Shown here one piece after another: positions 43,477 to 52,229 of a stretch of 64,000 nt of DNA (position 1 is its first letter; the number at the start of each line of letters is the position of its first letter). Source of the DNA: Scolanthus callimorphus (taxonomy: Eukaryota; Cnidaria; Anthozoa; Actiniaria; Edwardsiidae). The stretch lies in NCBI GenBank assembly GCA_033964015.1, contig CM066925.1, forward strand, positions 496,001-560,000, written 5' to 3'. The position numbers and the translations under genes were made by a program. The notes under the pieces are model-generated. The model made no database searches, had not been told where the DNA came from, and worked only from the letters and a program-made list of their open reading frames with translations.

Positions 43477-45414
43477 ATGGTTGGTAGTGCCACTAAGACG
43501 GAAAATAGTCAAGAAATTAATGAAAATAGTGATTCGGAAGAAAATGATACCACTGAAATCAACTCTTTAGAGGAAGAGGTTCGCCTTAGAACTACTAAGA
43601 TATTGGGATGTGATCCACTTTTGTATTTTGATCAAATAAAACGTGAGTCTGAGCTCTCGGACAGCGCTCACAATACAGAATCTTCAATTTCTTTTGCTAA
43701 TGTTTTAGGAAATGCACATATATCTAAACAACTTTTCATGGAACAAAATAAACAAAACCAGGGACAAAAGAAATCCAAAACTAAAGTAGGACAAAAGAAA
43801 TCTCGAGGCAAAGGTAAACAAATTCAGAAAGAAAAGCCTCTCGCTAATATTGACAGCATAGAACCGCCTTGTTTAACCGTGACCACGCAGGTTACTATTC
43901 CAGAAAATGAAGCATGTGTGCGCCTCACAGTGAAAGAAATGAAAAGTTCACCTGAACAAACTACAGGGTCTAACACTTCTTTGGGTTCGCTATCGAGCGT
44001 CACCAATAGTCCTAACCAATTAAAAACGCCAAACACCTCTAAAGATATTTCACACGAGCACAAAAAAGAACTTTCCACACCTATTGAGCCAATATATAAC
44101 GCGCAAGTCCCTAGCCTTTCTTCCTACCACAATTCAAATCTACTCTCGGATATACATACTTCATCTAACGGACAAGCTCTTAGCGTTTCTGCCTACCACA
44201 AATCAATTCATCAATCAAATATCCTTACTTCACCAATCAAGACTACAGGTAAGACCAAATCTCACCCTAAGCGCAATATCCTAATACGCGTTTTTCTCTT
44301 TTTCTTTTTCTTTTTCTTTTCGCGCAAATTTAAGTGCCACAAAACAGCACCAACTGAATTATCTCTTCCATCGGACAGACAAAAACATATACTCGTTACT
44401 GACTCGAGTTCTAGTACAGCGTTTAATTGCATGAATGCGTTCCCTAATGCTAATCAAAGTACCTCTTCAGATATAAGTAAGCAAATTTATTCGGATAATA
44501 GTGATTCACGAGAAAATACCATAGAGTATTCTAAGGGAGATGACAAATCGAAAGGAAATGATAGTTCATCTAAAATCCCTTCGCAACAAAAGATTGCCAC
44601 TGAAATTGATTGTCACATGCTTAACGAAAAAGCAGACCAATTTTTTAAATCACGACAAATACACGAGACAATTTCCTCTCAAGAGAATAAAATGCTAAGC
44701 TCAGAGGAACCTAAGATTTGTACAACAAATAAATTCACACAGTTGAAGGACATAGCTAATCCCAGCTGTAATTTGAAAAATGTTGCAAATTTAGGCATAT
44801 TACAATTGTTGCCGTCAAGCACCAATTTTGAGTATGATAGTGTTAGTGATGAAAATATAGCCTCAGAAATTGTAAAAGTACAAGAAAACATTTATAGCGA
44901 TAATAACCATGAAAATGAGATTTTAAACAGCTATGAGATTTTGAAGTTAAACGAACGAAAAGAACTAGCCAAAACCGGCCAAAATCGTTCGAAAAATATT
45001 AAAGAAGTCCTACAAAAAGAAACATGTTCACTAGTAAACCAAGATATTTCTAATGAGGACACGAGACAAAATTTCAAAGAAGCAAACGAATTAAGTGAGG
45101 TAATCACAAATTTCAGAGAAACAAAACAAGAAAATGAATTAATTGAGGCAATCACAGATTTCAAAAAAGAGGCAAAACATAATGATGAAGCACAAGTGTT
45201 TTCAGGGAGACGCTGTAGTGAATTAGGACAGTATGGCCCGGATGAGCCAGATAACATTTTCCGCTATAAGAACGAAGATTTCAGTAAATGTTTAGATTTT
45301 TCAACAGATGATTCAGTAAAGGTAATAGAATTTTGCCGATCCGTCAAAAACCTAGCTAAAGCCTTGCAACAAGGTTACCCTCTTTTCATATCGTATGACC
45401 AGATACAATGTTGA
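43477..45414 (+). CDS. 645-residue low-complexity protein of the retroelement remnant
   Basis: Long uninterrupted frame rich in Ser, Asn, Glu and Lys, with a homopolymeric Phe run from TTTTTC repeats (44293-44318). It does not carry an aspartic protease, RT or integrase motif. It lies between the zinc knuckle and the Env-like frames, where pol is expected. It could be a lineage-specific ORF or a frame kept open by AT-rich bias; the length of more than 600 codons argues for past selection. Confidence 0.45.
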   Translation: MVGSATKTENSQEINENSDSEENDTTEINSLEEEVRLRTTKILGCDPLLYFDQIKRESELSDSAHNTESSISFANVLGNAHISKQLFMEQNKQNQGQKKSKTKVGQKKSRGKGKQIQKEKPLANIDSIEPPCLTVTTQVTIPENEACVRLTVKEMKSSPEQTTGSNTSLGSLSSVTNSPNQLKTPNTSKDISHEHKKELSTPIEPIYNAQVPSLSSYHNSNLLSDIHTSSNGQALSVSAYHKSIHQSNILTSPIKTTGKTKSHPKRNILIRVFLFFFFFFFSRKFKCHKTAPTELSLPSDRQKHILVTDSSSSTAFNCMNAFPNANQSTSSDISKQIYSDNSDSRENTIEYSKGDDKSKGNDSSSKIPSQQKIATEIDCHMLNEKADQFFKSRQIHETISSQENKMLSSEEPKICTTNKFTQLKDIANPSCNLKNVANLGILQLLPSSTNFEYDSVSDENIASEIVKVQENIYSDNNHENEILNSYEILKLNERKELAKTGQNRSKNIKEVLQKETCSLVNQDISNEDTRQNFKEANELSEVITNFRETKQENELIEAITDFKKEAKHNDEAQVFSGRRCSELGQYGPDEPDNIFRYKNEDFSKCLDFSTDDSVKVIEFCRSVKNLAKALQQGYPLFISYDQIQC

Positions 45415-45841
45415 CAGGGCCAGATATAACAATCATGGTAAAATAATATCTATTCGGATTGACATTGGATTACCGACCAGCTAAATACCAAGAAATTTCA
45501 CAAACACACACAAAAAAAAATAATAATAATCAGCATAGAAGATGACGAGTCGAGCATGACAACATTGACACACTTTCTTCTACTTTCAATGGCGAACTGA
45601 AATCATCAAATTTGCTCAAGATGAGAAATGTCATTACAATTCGGTACTTGAGTTTTTTTTTTTCAAAATTAACCTTTGAACATGGTAAAGTTTTATCCTC
45701 TATTTTACGAGAAAAAGAACTTTGAACATCGCACAGGCAGATACAGCAATTTACACATATGTTAATTACCCTGCCGAATACTCAAACAGTAATCAAAGCT
45801 GATGCGTTAGCAAAGTGTTACTCTAATCAAGGAAACTATGT

Positions 45842-46318
45842 TTGTCCTGTACTAATACACTAAGAATGGACGCAAATGTAGACTGGCTTGGGCTGCCTTG
45901 GCACCCTGGATCTCAGGTTGATCATGTGCGTAACCACAGGCTAACAGACTGTACAAGTCTACAGGATATAATTCACATTGGAGGACACTTCTACCTCTCG
46001 GCACGCAGACAACGTCTATCACTCAAAAATGGAACTCTGGACATGACTCCGCTAAGTATTTACCAGCTTCCATGCAATTCTACCGACGAACACTTGGACA
46101 TGGCTTTCGGCCCTTGCCCAGAGACTTTGACTTTCTCGTTACCAGTATTTTCTAACACCAAGGTGCAATATGTACAATACACACCTGGCACTGACGACCA
46201 AACTCTCAAGCTGCATTATCAATCGCTCAAATTCGCGCCTAAGATCAAGATAAAACCATTCTCAAGTCTTTGGACCAAACTTATAATCAAATCAACGATC
46301 GCATTTCACAAGAAATAA
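45842..46318 (+). pseudogene. Env-like glycoprotein, ectodomain part
   Basis: Open frame of about 158 residues with scattered Cys (CTNTLRM, TDCTSL, LPCNST, GPCPET) and one NxS/T sequon (N-S-T near residue 79). Ends at 46318, where a second frame overlaps by about 50 bases and carries a coiled-coil-like helix and membrane anchor. The arrangement is that of the C-terminal half of a retroviral-type envelope, separated by a frameshift. Position just before the 3' LTR supports this. No fusion peptide was identified. Confidence 0.45.
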
Positions 46319-46575
46319 CGCAAGTACGCAACGACATCGACAAAATTCACGAGGCTTGGTTAACAACATCAGCCGAGATAGCTGCCTACATAGCTCTCTC
46401 CTTGACATTGTTACACACCTTATTGGCCATCGGCGCTGCTTATTATTATCACAGAAACCGTTCCTCTACCAAAGTACTCACCAAATCCACTACAGTCGCC
46501 AAAGTCGAGGAAATTTCGTTAAAAGATTGTTGTGAGAACTGTGACGAGCCCTTATCTGAACCTACTAACGTTTGA
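46270..46575 (+). pseudogene. Env-like glycoprotein, membrane-anchor part
   Basis: About 100 residues: a helical, heptad-like start (residues 1-35), a hydrophobic span at about 38-60 (IAAYIALSLTLLHTLLAIGA), then basic RNRSSTK and a short cytoplasmic tail with CCENC. It is the anchor and tail of a type I membrane protein. It is out of frame with the preceding ectodomain-like part. Confidence 0.5.
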
Positions 46576-46599
46576 CTCTTATATACAATCTCCATAGCA

Positions 46600-47115
46600 A
46601 TGGCTTTTCCTTTGGTAGTAGTTATCGCCCTTGACGGTTTCAAGCACGGCAGGGAGCCCTTCCGGCCGAGAACAATCAGCCTCGTAGACCCCTTTGGTCC
46701 GACCAGCCACACCGTCGTCATTCGGGTGCCGGAGGCCAACACGGCAAATGTGGCGGCCCTCACCACGTACACTTACCAAGCGCGCCATCAAAAACACAAC
46801 GTGGGCAGCGACGGTATTCCACTTCCCGCGGCTTGGGCCATTCTACAGGGATTGATCTACCAAGTGCAGCGGGAATACCCGACACCGGCTACGCCCATGA
46901 CAATCCTGGTGAAGGGCACCGAACAGTTGGCCCTTCTACAGAGCTGGTTGCCGGACCTCCCAGGCAGCCGTTTTTTCAATTTAGACGACATGGGTTGTCC
47001 TAGATTTAAAGAATTGGCGGCTGCATGGGAGGAACCAACGACAAACCGCAAGGCGCGGGCATACGCTTTGTGGTTTCGTCGCGACCTAACAAACCGCAAT
47101 TATTTATGCCGTTGA
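46600..47115 (+). CDS. Accessory ORF of the retroelement remnant
   Basis: 171 residues, intact from the ATG at 46600 (MAFPLVVVIALDGFKHGREP). GC-richer than its neighbours. The block order, an N-terminal beta strand with ALDGFK, later LPGSRFFNLDDMGCPRF, recalls RNase H-fold accessory proteins found next to invertebrate retroelements (DxxG.. then LxDxxCP), but this is a weak recollection, not a firm family call. It lies between Env-like frames and the LTR, a usual place for accessory genes. Confidence 0.5.
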   Translation: MAFPLVVVIALDGFKHGREPFRPRTISLVDPFGPTSHTVVIRVPEANTANVAALTTYTYQARHQKHNVGSDGIPLPAAWAILQGLIYQVQREYPTPATPMTILVKGTEQLALLQSWLPDLPGSRFFNLDDMGCPRFKELAAAWEEPTTNRKARAYALWFRRDLTNRNYLCR

Positions 47116-47372
47116 TCCACATACCTACAGAAAGAAGAAACGAACACTAAAACAACAACAACAAAAAAAAAGAACAATTGCATGTAATCATCTTCTCTTT
47201 CTATATATATATATATATTATCTTTCTTCGATATACGAATACATGTAACACTATTTTATCAATTTCACTTAGTTTCTCGTATACAAAAAAAAATTTATCT
47301 TCATATTTTTCAGACATACCCTTGCATTTTAGTCTTGCTCAGAGGACTGAGCGTCTGAAAACGGGGGGGTAT
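47116..47372 (+). other. 3' region with polypurine tract
   Basis: Short TA repeats, then GAAAACGGGGGGGTAT at 47357-47372 immediately before the LTR, the expected plus-strand primer. Confidence 0.7.
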
Positions 47373-48120
47373 TGTTATGATACGTTTTTCGGGTAATTTT
47401 GATTGAATTGGGAATCGTGAATCAAATATAAAAAATACAAAAAACTGTACAATTTAGTCTAAACCAAAACAAATACTTTTTCTTAGATTTGACATGTTGA
47501 CTTTTGTTCAATAACAGAGATTTCAATATTGAGTTTTACTTTCAAGCAATTTCCTATTTTCCAGTTTCACTCAACACCTGAGTTTCCTGGCAATTTGGAA
47601 TGTGTAGATTCAGTTGCGTTCCGGACTTAAGGCGCAAGGTAAAAGTAAATATCTTAACTTTCAATTTTAATTGGAGTTATTACAGAAAACTTTATTCTAA
47701 AATATCTCTGAAATTCTCTAAAGAACTATACTAAATTTCCTAGCCAAACTTTATATTTTGTTCTCTGTTATCTAATGAATCATTTCAGAGTTAAATAGAA
47801 TTTCTTAAATACGATGTTTCACAGACCTTTAATTTAAAATTGTAAGACACGTAATCTAAATATCTGTGTAAATACAGCTGATTGAAAAAGGGTATAAATA
47901 GAGACCCTGAACTTGTAATCTTTAGGTCAGTCTGACTTTTAGTCAGCCAGTAATAACCAGTAAAGTTGTGCAGTACCAATCTGTGCGTCTCTCTTACTTT
48001 CCTTGCTCAATTAAAGTAATATCCATAAGAGCATATTCCTATTCCGTCCCTTAGTCTAGGACGAAGGTTTGTGAGCTTTTCCCTCTTTCCCCCAAGAGGA
48101 CACCAAAAAGGATCACAACA
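47373..48120 (+). repeat. 3' LTR (748 bp)
   Basis: Begins TGTTATGATACG and ends GGATCACAACA (TG..CA). It contains GGTATAAATAGAGACCC near 47890 (TATA) and AATTAAAG near 48010 as a possible poly(A) signal. No matching 5' LTR exists in the window. Confidence 0.8.
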
Positions 48121-49589
48121 ATATCTCAATCAGGGAGATTGGCGGGCTTTAGAGGAAATCATGGACGATCTTTCTGAGCAAATAGAAAATTTACCCGTAA
48201 GTAATGCTTATCATTTATTCTAAAATGTACTTTGATTTGATAACTAAAAAGAATAGTTCAAATGACGTGGCACATAAGTTAGATAAACATGGAGTCAAGT
48301 AATTATCTCTCGCCGTTCATCATCTAATTTTTTTTTTAATCAAGACTCTTTGTCCCGCAGACGTTTCGTCATTGCTCAAAAGTTCAAAAATTAATGCTAC
48401 AAGTTTATTAAGCCACCTGATAAGACAAACTGACCTTATGATAACATAAAACCTTACGATAACATAAACTTTGAAATGTATGGCAAAATGCTTTAAAAAA
48501 AGGCTAGTACTTAGCCAAACTCAATTAACTAAAATAACGGTGTTTCACAAATTATATCAAATCTCTTCAACTTTTGTGATCAACACGAAACCGTAATTTT
48601 CAAGCCCATCATTAAACAGACACCCTTGATTCTTCTAAACAGAAGAAGTTGTCAGTCGTCTGTAGCTAAGTTCCTCATCGGATACGGAACCACTTGATAG
48701 GGATCCCACAGGAATGAGTTGTAATTGCGGGGTTCTCTCGAGTTTTAATTGTTTTCTTTTTCTAAAAGCCTTCCAGGCTAGAGTCAAAATAATACATGTT
48801 AAAATGAAACCTGGGATTCCTATTGACGAACCTAAGATGCCGGCAGGTTTATTTTGCTACCCACATCCGGCTTGGACGTATTCTTTGTAGTCGTGAACCT
48901 GAAAGTAATCCGGTTTGTCGGGCGTTTCGTATCCTTGATATCCTTTCCCGTTGAGTGAAATGTAGTTTTCGTAATTGTAGCAGGGATTGAAGTAGTAGTA
49001 TTTTGAACATTTCGACACTGTGTATTTCTTACCCTAAGCCCGCTTCTTCTTAGTTTCGCGATACAAATACAAGTGGTGGGATTATTTTCCATATCTATGT
49101 CTTGGAAATGTACCAGCGTATTAGTTGCATTCGGGCACTCTCTAATGTTATTATCTCGTATAGAAAGGAATTCCAAACTCTTGAGAACTGGAATTGTCGT
49201 GATTCCTTTGCCGCTGCAGTCAATCGAAAGTAACCGCACTGTTTTTGAGACAGAAAGTCGCACAAAACCTTGCATTCGTTGTATGCTTGCACAAAGATTT
49301 ATTTTGTACTTTTCTCGGTCCCGCCGAAGCGTTGGGAGTAAGGTAATGTTGATTTCATTTTCATAAGCTCACGGCCTTGCAATTTGTAAATTTCCATTTG
49401 TCGATCCAATAAAGTAAAGCAGCAATGAGTTACAATACTCATATAGATTTCTTGTAGGACGTTATCGAGATCTCCGACGACGATGAAGATGAATTCGAAG
49501 AAGAGGAAGACTGGGAAGATGAATATCCGATCCGCTGTGAAACGGCCGAGGATTATGTCGAGGCCTGGCAAGAAGGCTATGGAAGGTAA
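48121..49589 (+). CDS. Small acidic spliced ORF (putative)
   Basis: Exon 1 (ATG at 48163) reads MDDLSEQIENLP and ends at a strong donor CCC/GTAAGT (48197/48198). Exon 2 starts at 49457 after TAGATTTCTTGTAG and reads DVIEISDDDEDEFEEEEDWE then YVEAWQEGYGR, stop at 49587-49589. Both exons are in phase 0. Alternatively, the exon-1 frame extends upstream and was cut by the LTR element. The minus-strand LRR frame lies entirely inside the intron. Acidic proteins of this type are common in large DNA elements, with no function implied. Confidence 0.4.
48650..49365 (-). pseudogene. LRR / mucin-like / transmembrane protein
   Basis: Minus frame to 48832 has leucine-rich repeats (LLSIDCSGKGITTIPVLKSL, FLSIRDNNIRECPN) and an LRR C-terminal cap-like Cys pattern (NNPTTCICIAKLRRSG, NTQC), followed by a Ser/Thr/Lys stalk. 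A one-base shift near 48840 leads to a transmembrane span (IPGFILTCIILTLAWKAF) and a short tail with SVSDEELSYRRL, stop near 48650. It is thus built like a cell-surface type I glycoprotein. No signal peptide was found; the frame upstream of 49365 meets a TGA. Its presence in a mobile element with no obvious transposition role is odd; capture of a host gene is inferred. Confidence 0.55.
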
Positions 49590-50883
49590 CGTCGAGGAGA
49601 TAATGCCATATGTCACGACGAAGGTGGCGAGAATTTAGGAGACATGTCATGTTGTACACTGCTCCACGATCTACGGCGACAGCCACGACGACGATTAAGA
49701 TTTTGACGCGAAGCGCCTGATCGATCGATATAACCTTTTTAAATGTCTTCGCGTTTCCTCATGACATCTGAGCAACGCTTCCTTCTCTGGCTCTTAAACA
49801 CTTCTCTCTCGTCACCCTCCACATAAATCGCTGCCGTTTCGTAACGGATGGGCACATCCAAACTCAAACACCACAAGCATAGCCAAGAACAATAATACCA
49901 TATTCAAGAACTCGAGAACGTCCTCGTCACCACCGCCATCTATAATCTTCAACTTCAAGACGTTTATGTATATAAAATGTCTAAGATATTTATGTATATA
50001 AAATGATATCCTCTAATAAGTCATCTTGAATTAAAAAAAACATCGCTTCCCCGCAATCAAACGACTAATTTATGCGCTCTTAGCAGAGGCAGCTTTGCTA
50101 GCGGCATCCTGGAAAAGGAGACACGTGTATAGGCAATATACATGGATTATCGTCAAATGGATCTCGCAAAAATAAAGGGATGATGGCGATGAACTCCCAA
50201 TGGTGAATGCAAAAGGCTACTGTTTTAGAACAGCCTTCTATAGTTATAATATTAAATTACGGTTATAGTACTAAATTATAGTTATTGTATTAAATTAAAG
50301 TATAAGTACTGAATTAGAGCGGTTTTCATCCGGCTGTGAAACAAAAACTATTAGTCAGTGTTTAATAGTGCCTACTAGTCATACTTAATAAGGAGAATAC
50401 AATAAAAATGACTTTCATAGTGTGTATTAGTGCGTATTTGGTTAGTAACTATTTCACTGTCGGATGAAAACCACTCTATAGTTTTAGAACTAATATTTTC
50501 AGCTAACTTATTTTACACTAGTAGCATAAGCGCATGACGAGGAGGTTGAGGAAAAAGGGAGTTATACACATATTTTTTTTCTGTTTGCTTGTTCTGTAAT
50601 AATTATTAATCTCGGCCATTTGCGTCCATTCCCGGCCATAGTAAATCAAACGAGTCACGGATAATAATTGGTAATTGGTAATAATTTCGGTAGTAACCGT
50701 CAGGTGTAGCGTTCGGGGAGGTTTATCGCCAAATCCTACACAACAGCTTCTTGCCATACAGATGGCGTGCATCTGAATTGTTCACCACGGCTCTTGCCTC
50801 TCGCGCTTATTTGGAGGCAGTTGAATGTGATGATTAATGTACGGTGGCTGGTTGTGAGGTTAACCATCCTTTCTCGTGGTACT
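49590..50883. other. Element interior, little recognised
   Basis: On the minus strand near 50104-50060, after CTCCTTTTCCAG, a short Ala/Lys-rich exon end reads DAASKAASAKSA then stop; its upstream exons were not found. An ATTA/GTATTAAATTA repeat lies near 50240-50310. No other gene supported. Confidence 0.4.
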
Positions 50884-51229
50884 TTATACTAAAGCATTCG
50901 CTTTGCAACTACCAAAAACATCGGCCAGCACTTGCTTGTTTGCTGGGGTATCAGGCTTGTTATCTACCAAGATGTAACTGTATGCCATTTCTGTTTCTTG
51001 GAGATAAGCGTTCATAAAGCGTTCCCTATTTTTTTCTTCTTCAAATATTCGTTCAGCTACAATCCCTATTTGCTTCCGGTCGCCGGGACTACGAAACAGC
51101 GCTAAGTATAACTGTGCATTTCGATTAATGTCGGTGTTGTGTTTCCTTTCTGGAACGTGCTTTGTAACAACATATCCACACTTGCGTTTCTGTGGCGACC
51201 CTGAGTAGACGAGCGACCAGTCCACTATC
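50884..51229 (-). CDS. Unknown protein or exon next to the right terminal repeat
   Basis: About 114 residues (IVDWSLVYSGSPQKRKCGYV, NAQLYLALFRSPGDRKQIGI, ERIFEEEKNRERFMNAYLQE), stop at 50884. The frame is continuous with the truncated PC4 copy but separated by TAA TGA at 51238-51246. A possible acceptor GAAGCTTCAG ends near 51230, so it may be a last exon. No family recognised. Confidence 0.45.
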
Positions 51230-51243
51230 TGAAGCTTCCGTCA

Positions 51244-51501
51244 TTAAGTGTGATTCCTTGCAAACTCTAAGCTTTCTGCTATTTCGTAAAGTTCCCCAAT
51301 ACTATTTTGCAAATCCACGAGTTCTTGAAACGTGAGACAGACCCCCTTGAACGTTGGGCTGACTTTTCCGTTGAGTCTCTTTTTGTACTCTCTGATGTGG
51401 AACTTGACAGAGTTCTTATACACAACCACGGAACCATAAAACCCATTTTCTCCCAAGGGAAAGAGCTGCTCTCCGTTTTCGTGTAGAATTTTTGAAGCCA
51501 T
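51244..51501 (-). pseudogene. Truncated second copy of PC4-like gene
   Basis: Same first 85 residues as the left copy, including the full PC4-like core (IREYKKR, GVCLTF), then TAA. The core domain is whole, so it might still make a short ssDNA-binding protein; the tail is lost. Confidence 0.65.
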
Positions 51502-52046
51502 TGTTTCTTGAAAGATTCGTCAGTCACGTTAGAGCTGTAAAATTGTTGCGGTGTGGCTGTAAAATTTTATTTACCATTTATAAATATAATACCATCCCTT
51601 ACTCCCCCGCCACCCTGATTCCCCTGTCTCCCCATTTGATTCCCATATTTTGACGACCATTTGACTCCCCTTTTGACTCCCCTGTCTCCACCTTGACTCC
51701 CCTGTCTCCCCATTTGATGGCCACTTTTTGACCCCCATTTGACTCCCCTTTTGACTCCCCGGTCTCCACACCTCTGACTCCCCTGTCTCCCCCCTTTTGA
51801 CTCCCCATTTGTTCCTCCTGTCTCCACCCCTCTGACGCCCATTTGACTCCCCATTTAACTCCTCATTTGACTCCCCTTTTGACTCCTCTGTCTCCACCCC
51901 TCTGACTCCCCTGTCTCCCCCTTTTGCCTCCCATTTGACTCCCCTGTCTCCACTCCTCTGACTCCCCTGTCTCCACCCCTATGACTCCCCATTTATCCCC
52001 AATGCCTCCCCGAGAACGAGGCGCCTCCGATGCGAGCTTCACTACT
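51248..52046 (-). repeat. Right terminal inverted repeat (799 bp)
   Basis: Complement of 40934-41732, with the C-rich face of the minisatellite at about 51590-52010. The duplicate PC4-like frame on the minus strand (51501 down to 51244) keeps the first 85 residues and then stops two codons past the repeat boundary. Confidence 0.92.
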
Positions 52047-52052
52047 GTCATC
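52047..52052. other. 6-bp target duplication GTCATC, right
   Basis: Matches 40928-40933. Confidence 0.9.
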
Positions 52053-52221
52053 ATCTGGATCAAGAGGTCGTGGTTCCAGCTATCCTCAAGGGCAAGGACG
52101 CAAGGTCTATTTTGTAGGATCAAGCAACCGCAACAACTCATACGGTCGGAGGACAGACTCAAGGAACAACCAGAATTACAAGATGTCTGCAACTACAACC
52201 AAACAGAACACCTCTCAATAG
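52053..52221 (+). pseudogene. Gag of DIRS B, C-terminal tail
   Basis: The frame includes GSRGRGSSYPQGQGRKVYFV and SNRNNSYGRRTDSRNNQNYK, an RG-rich Gag tail, and ends at 52219-52221. Its reading phase is the one expected if the nested element and one GTCATC are removed. Confidence 0.75.
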
Positions 52222-52229
52222 AGGTAGGT

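Larger units (their letters stand above)
40934..52046. mobile_element. Polinton/Maverick-like element, 11.1 kb
   Basis: Starts AGTAGTGAAGCTCGC and ends with its complement (GCGAGCTTCACTACT); the terminal inverted repeats are 799 bp (40934-41732 and 51248-52046), flanked by the 6-bp duplication GTCATC. AG...CT ends plus 6-bp duplications and long terminal repeats are the Polinton rule. No DNA polymerase B, retroviral-type integrase, ATPase, protease or capsid gene is recognisable. Cargo: PC4-like gene, unknown ORFs, an LRR/TM frame, an acidic spliced ORF, and an LTR-retroelement remnant of about 5.2 kb (42.93-48.12 kb). Either a deletion derivative or a different element using a Polinton-type integrase. 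Confidence 0.8.

Noticed and set aside
43477..45414. Host nuclear protein gene
   Set aside because: It lies between a Gag zinc knuckle and Env-like frames before an LTR, with no introns; better read as retroelement-associated.
49073..49366. Plus-strand 97-residue ORF
   Set aside because: It is antisense to the LRR frame, which has the clearer domain pattern.
49299..49616. Hydrophobic minus-strand protein
   Set aside because: It is the exact antisense of the acidic exon; Asp/Glu codons reverse into hydrophobic ones.
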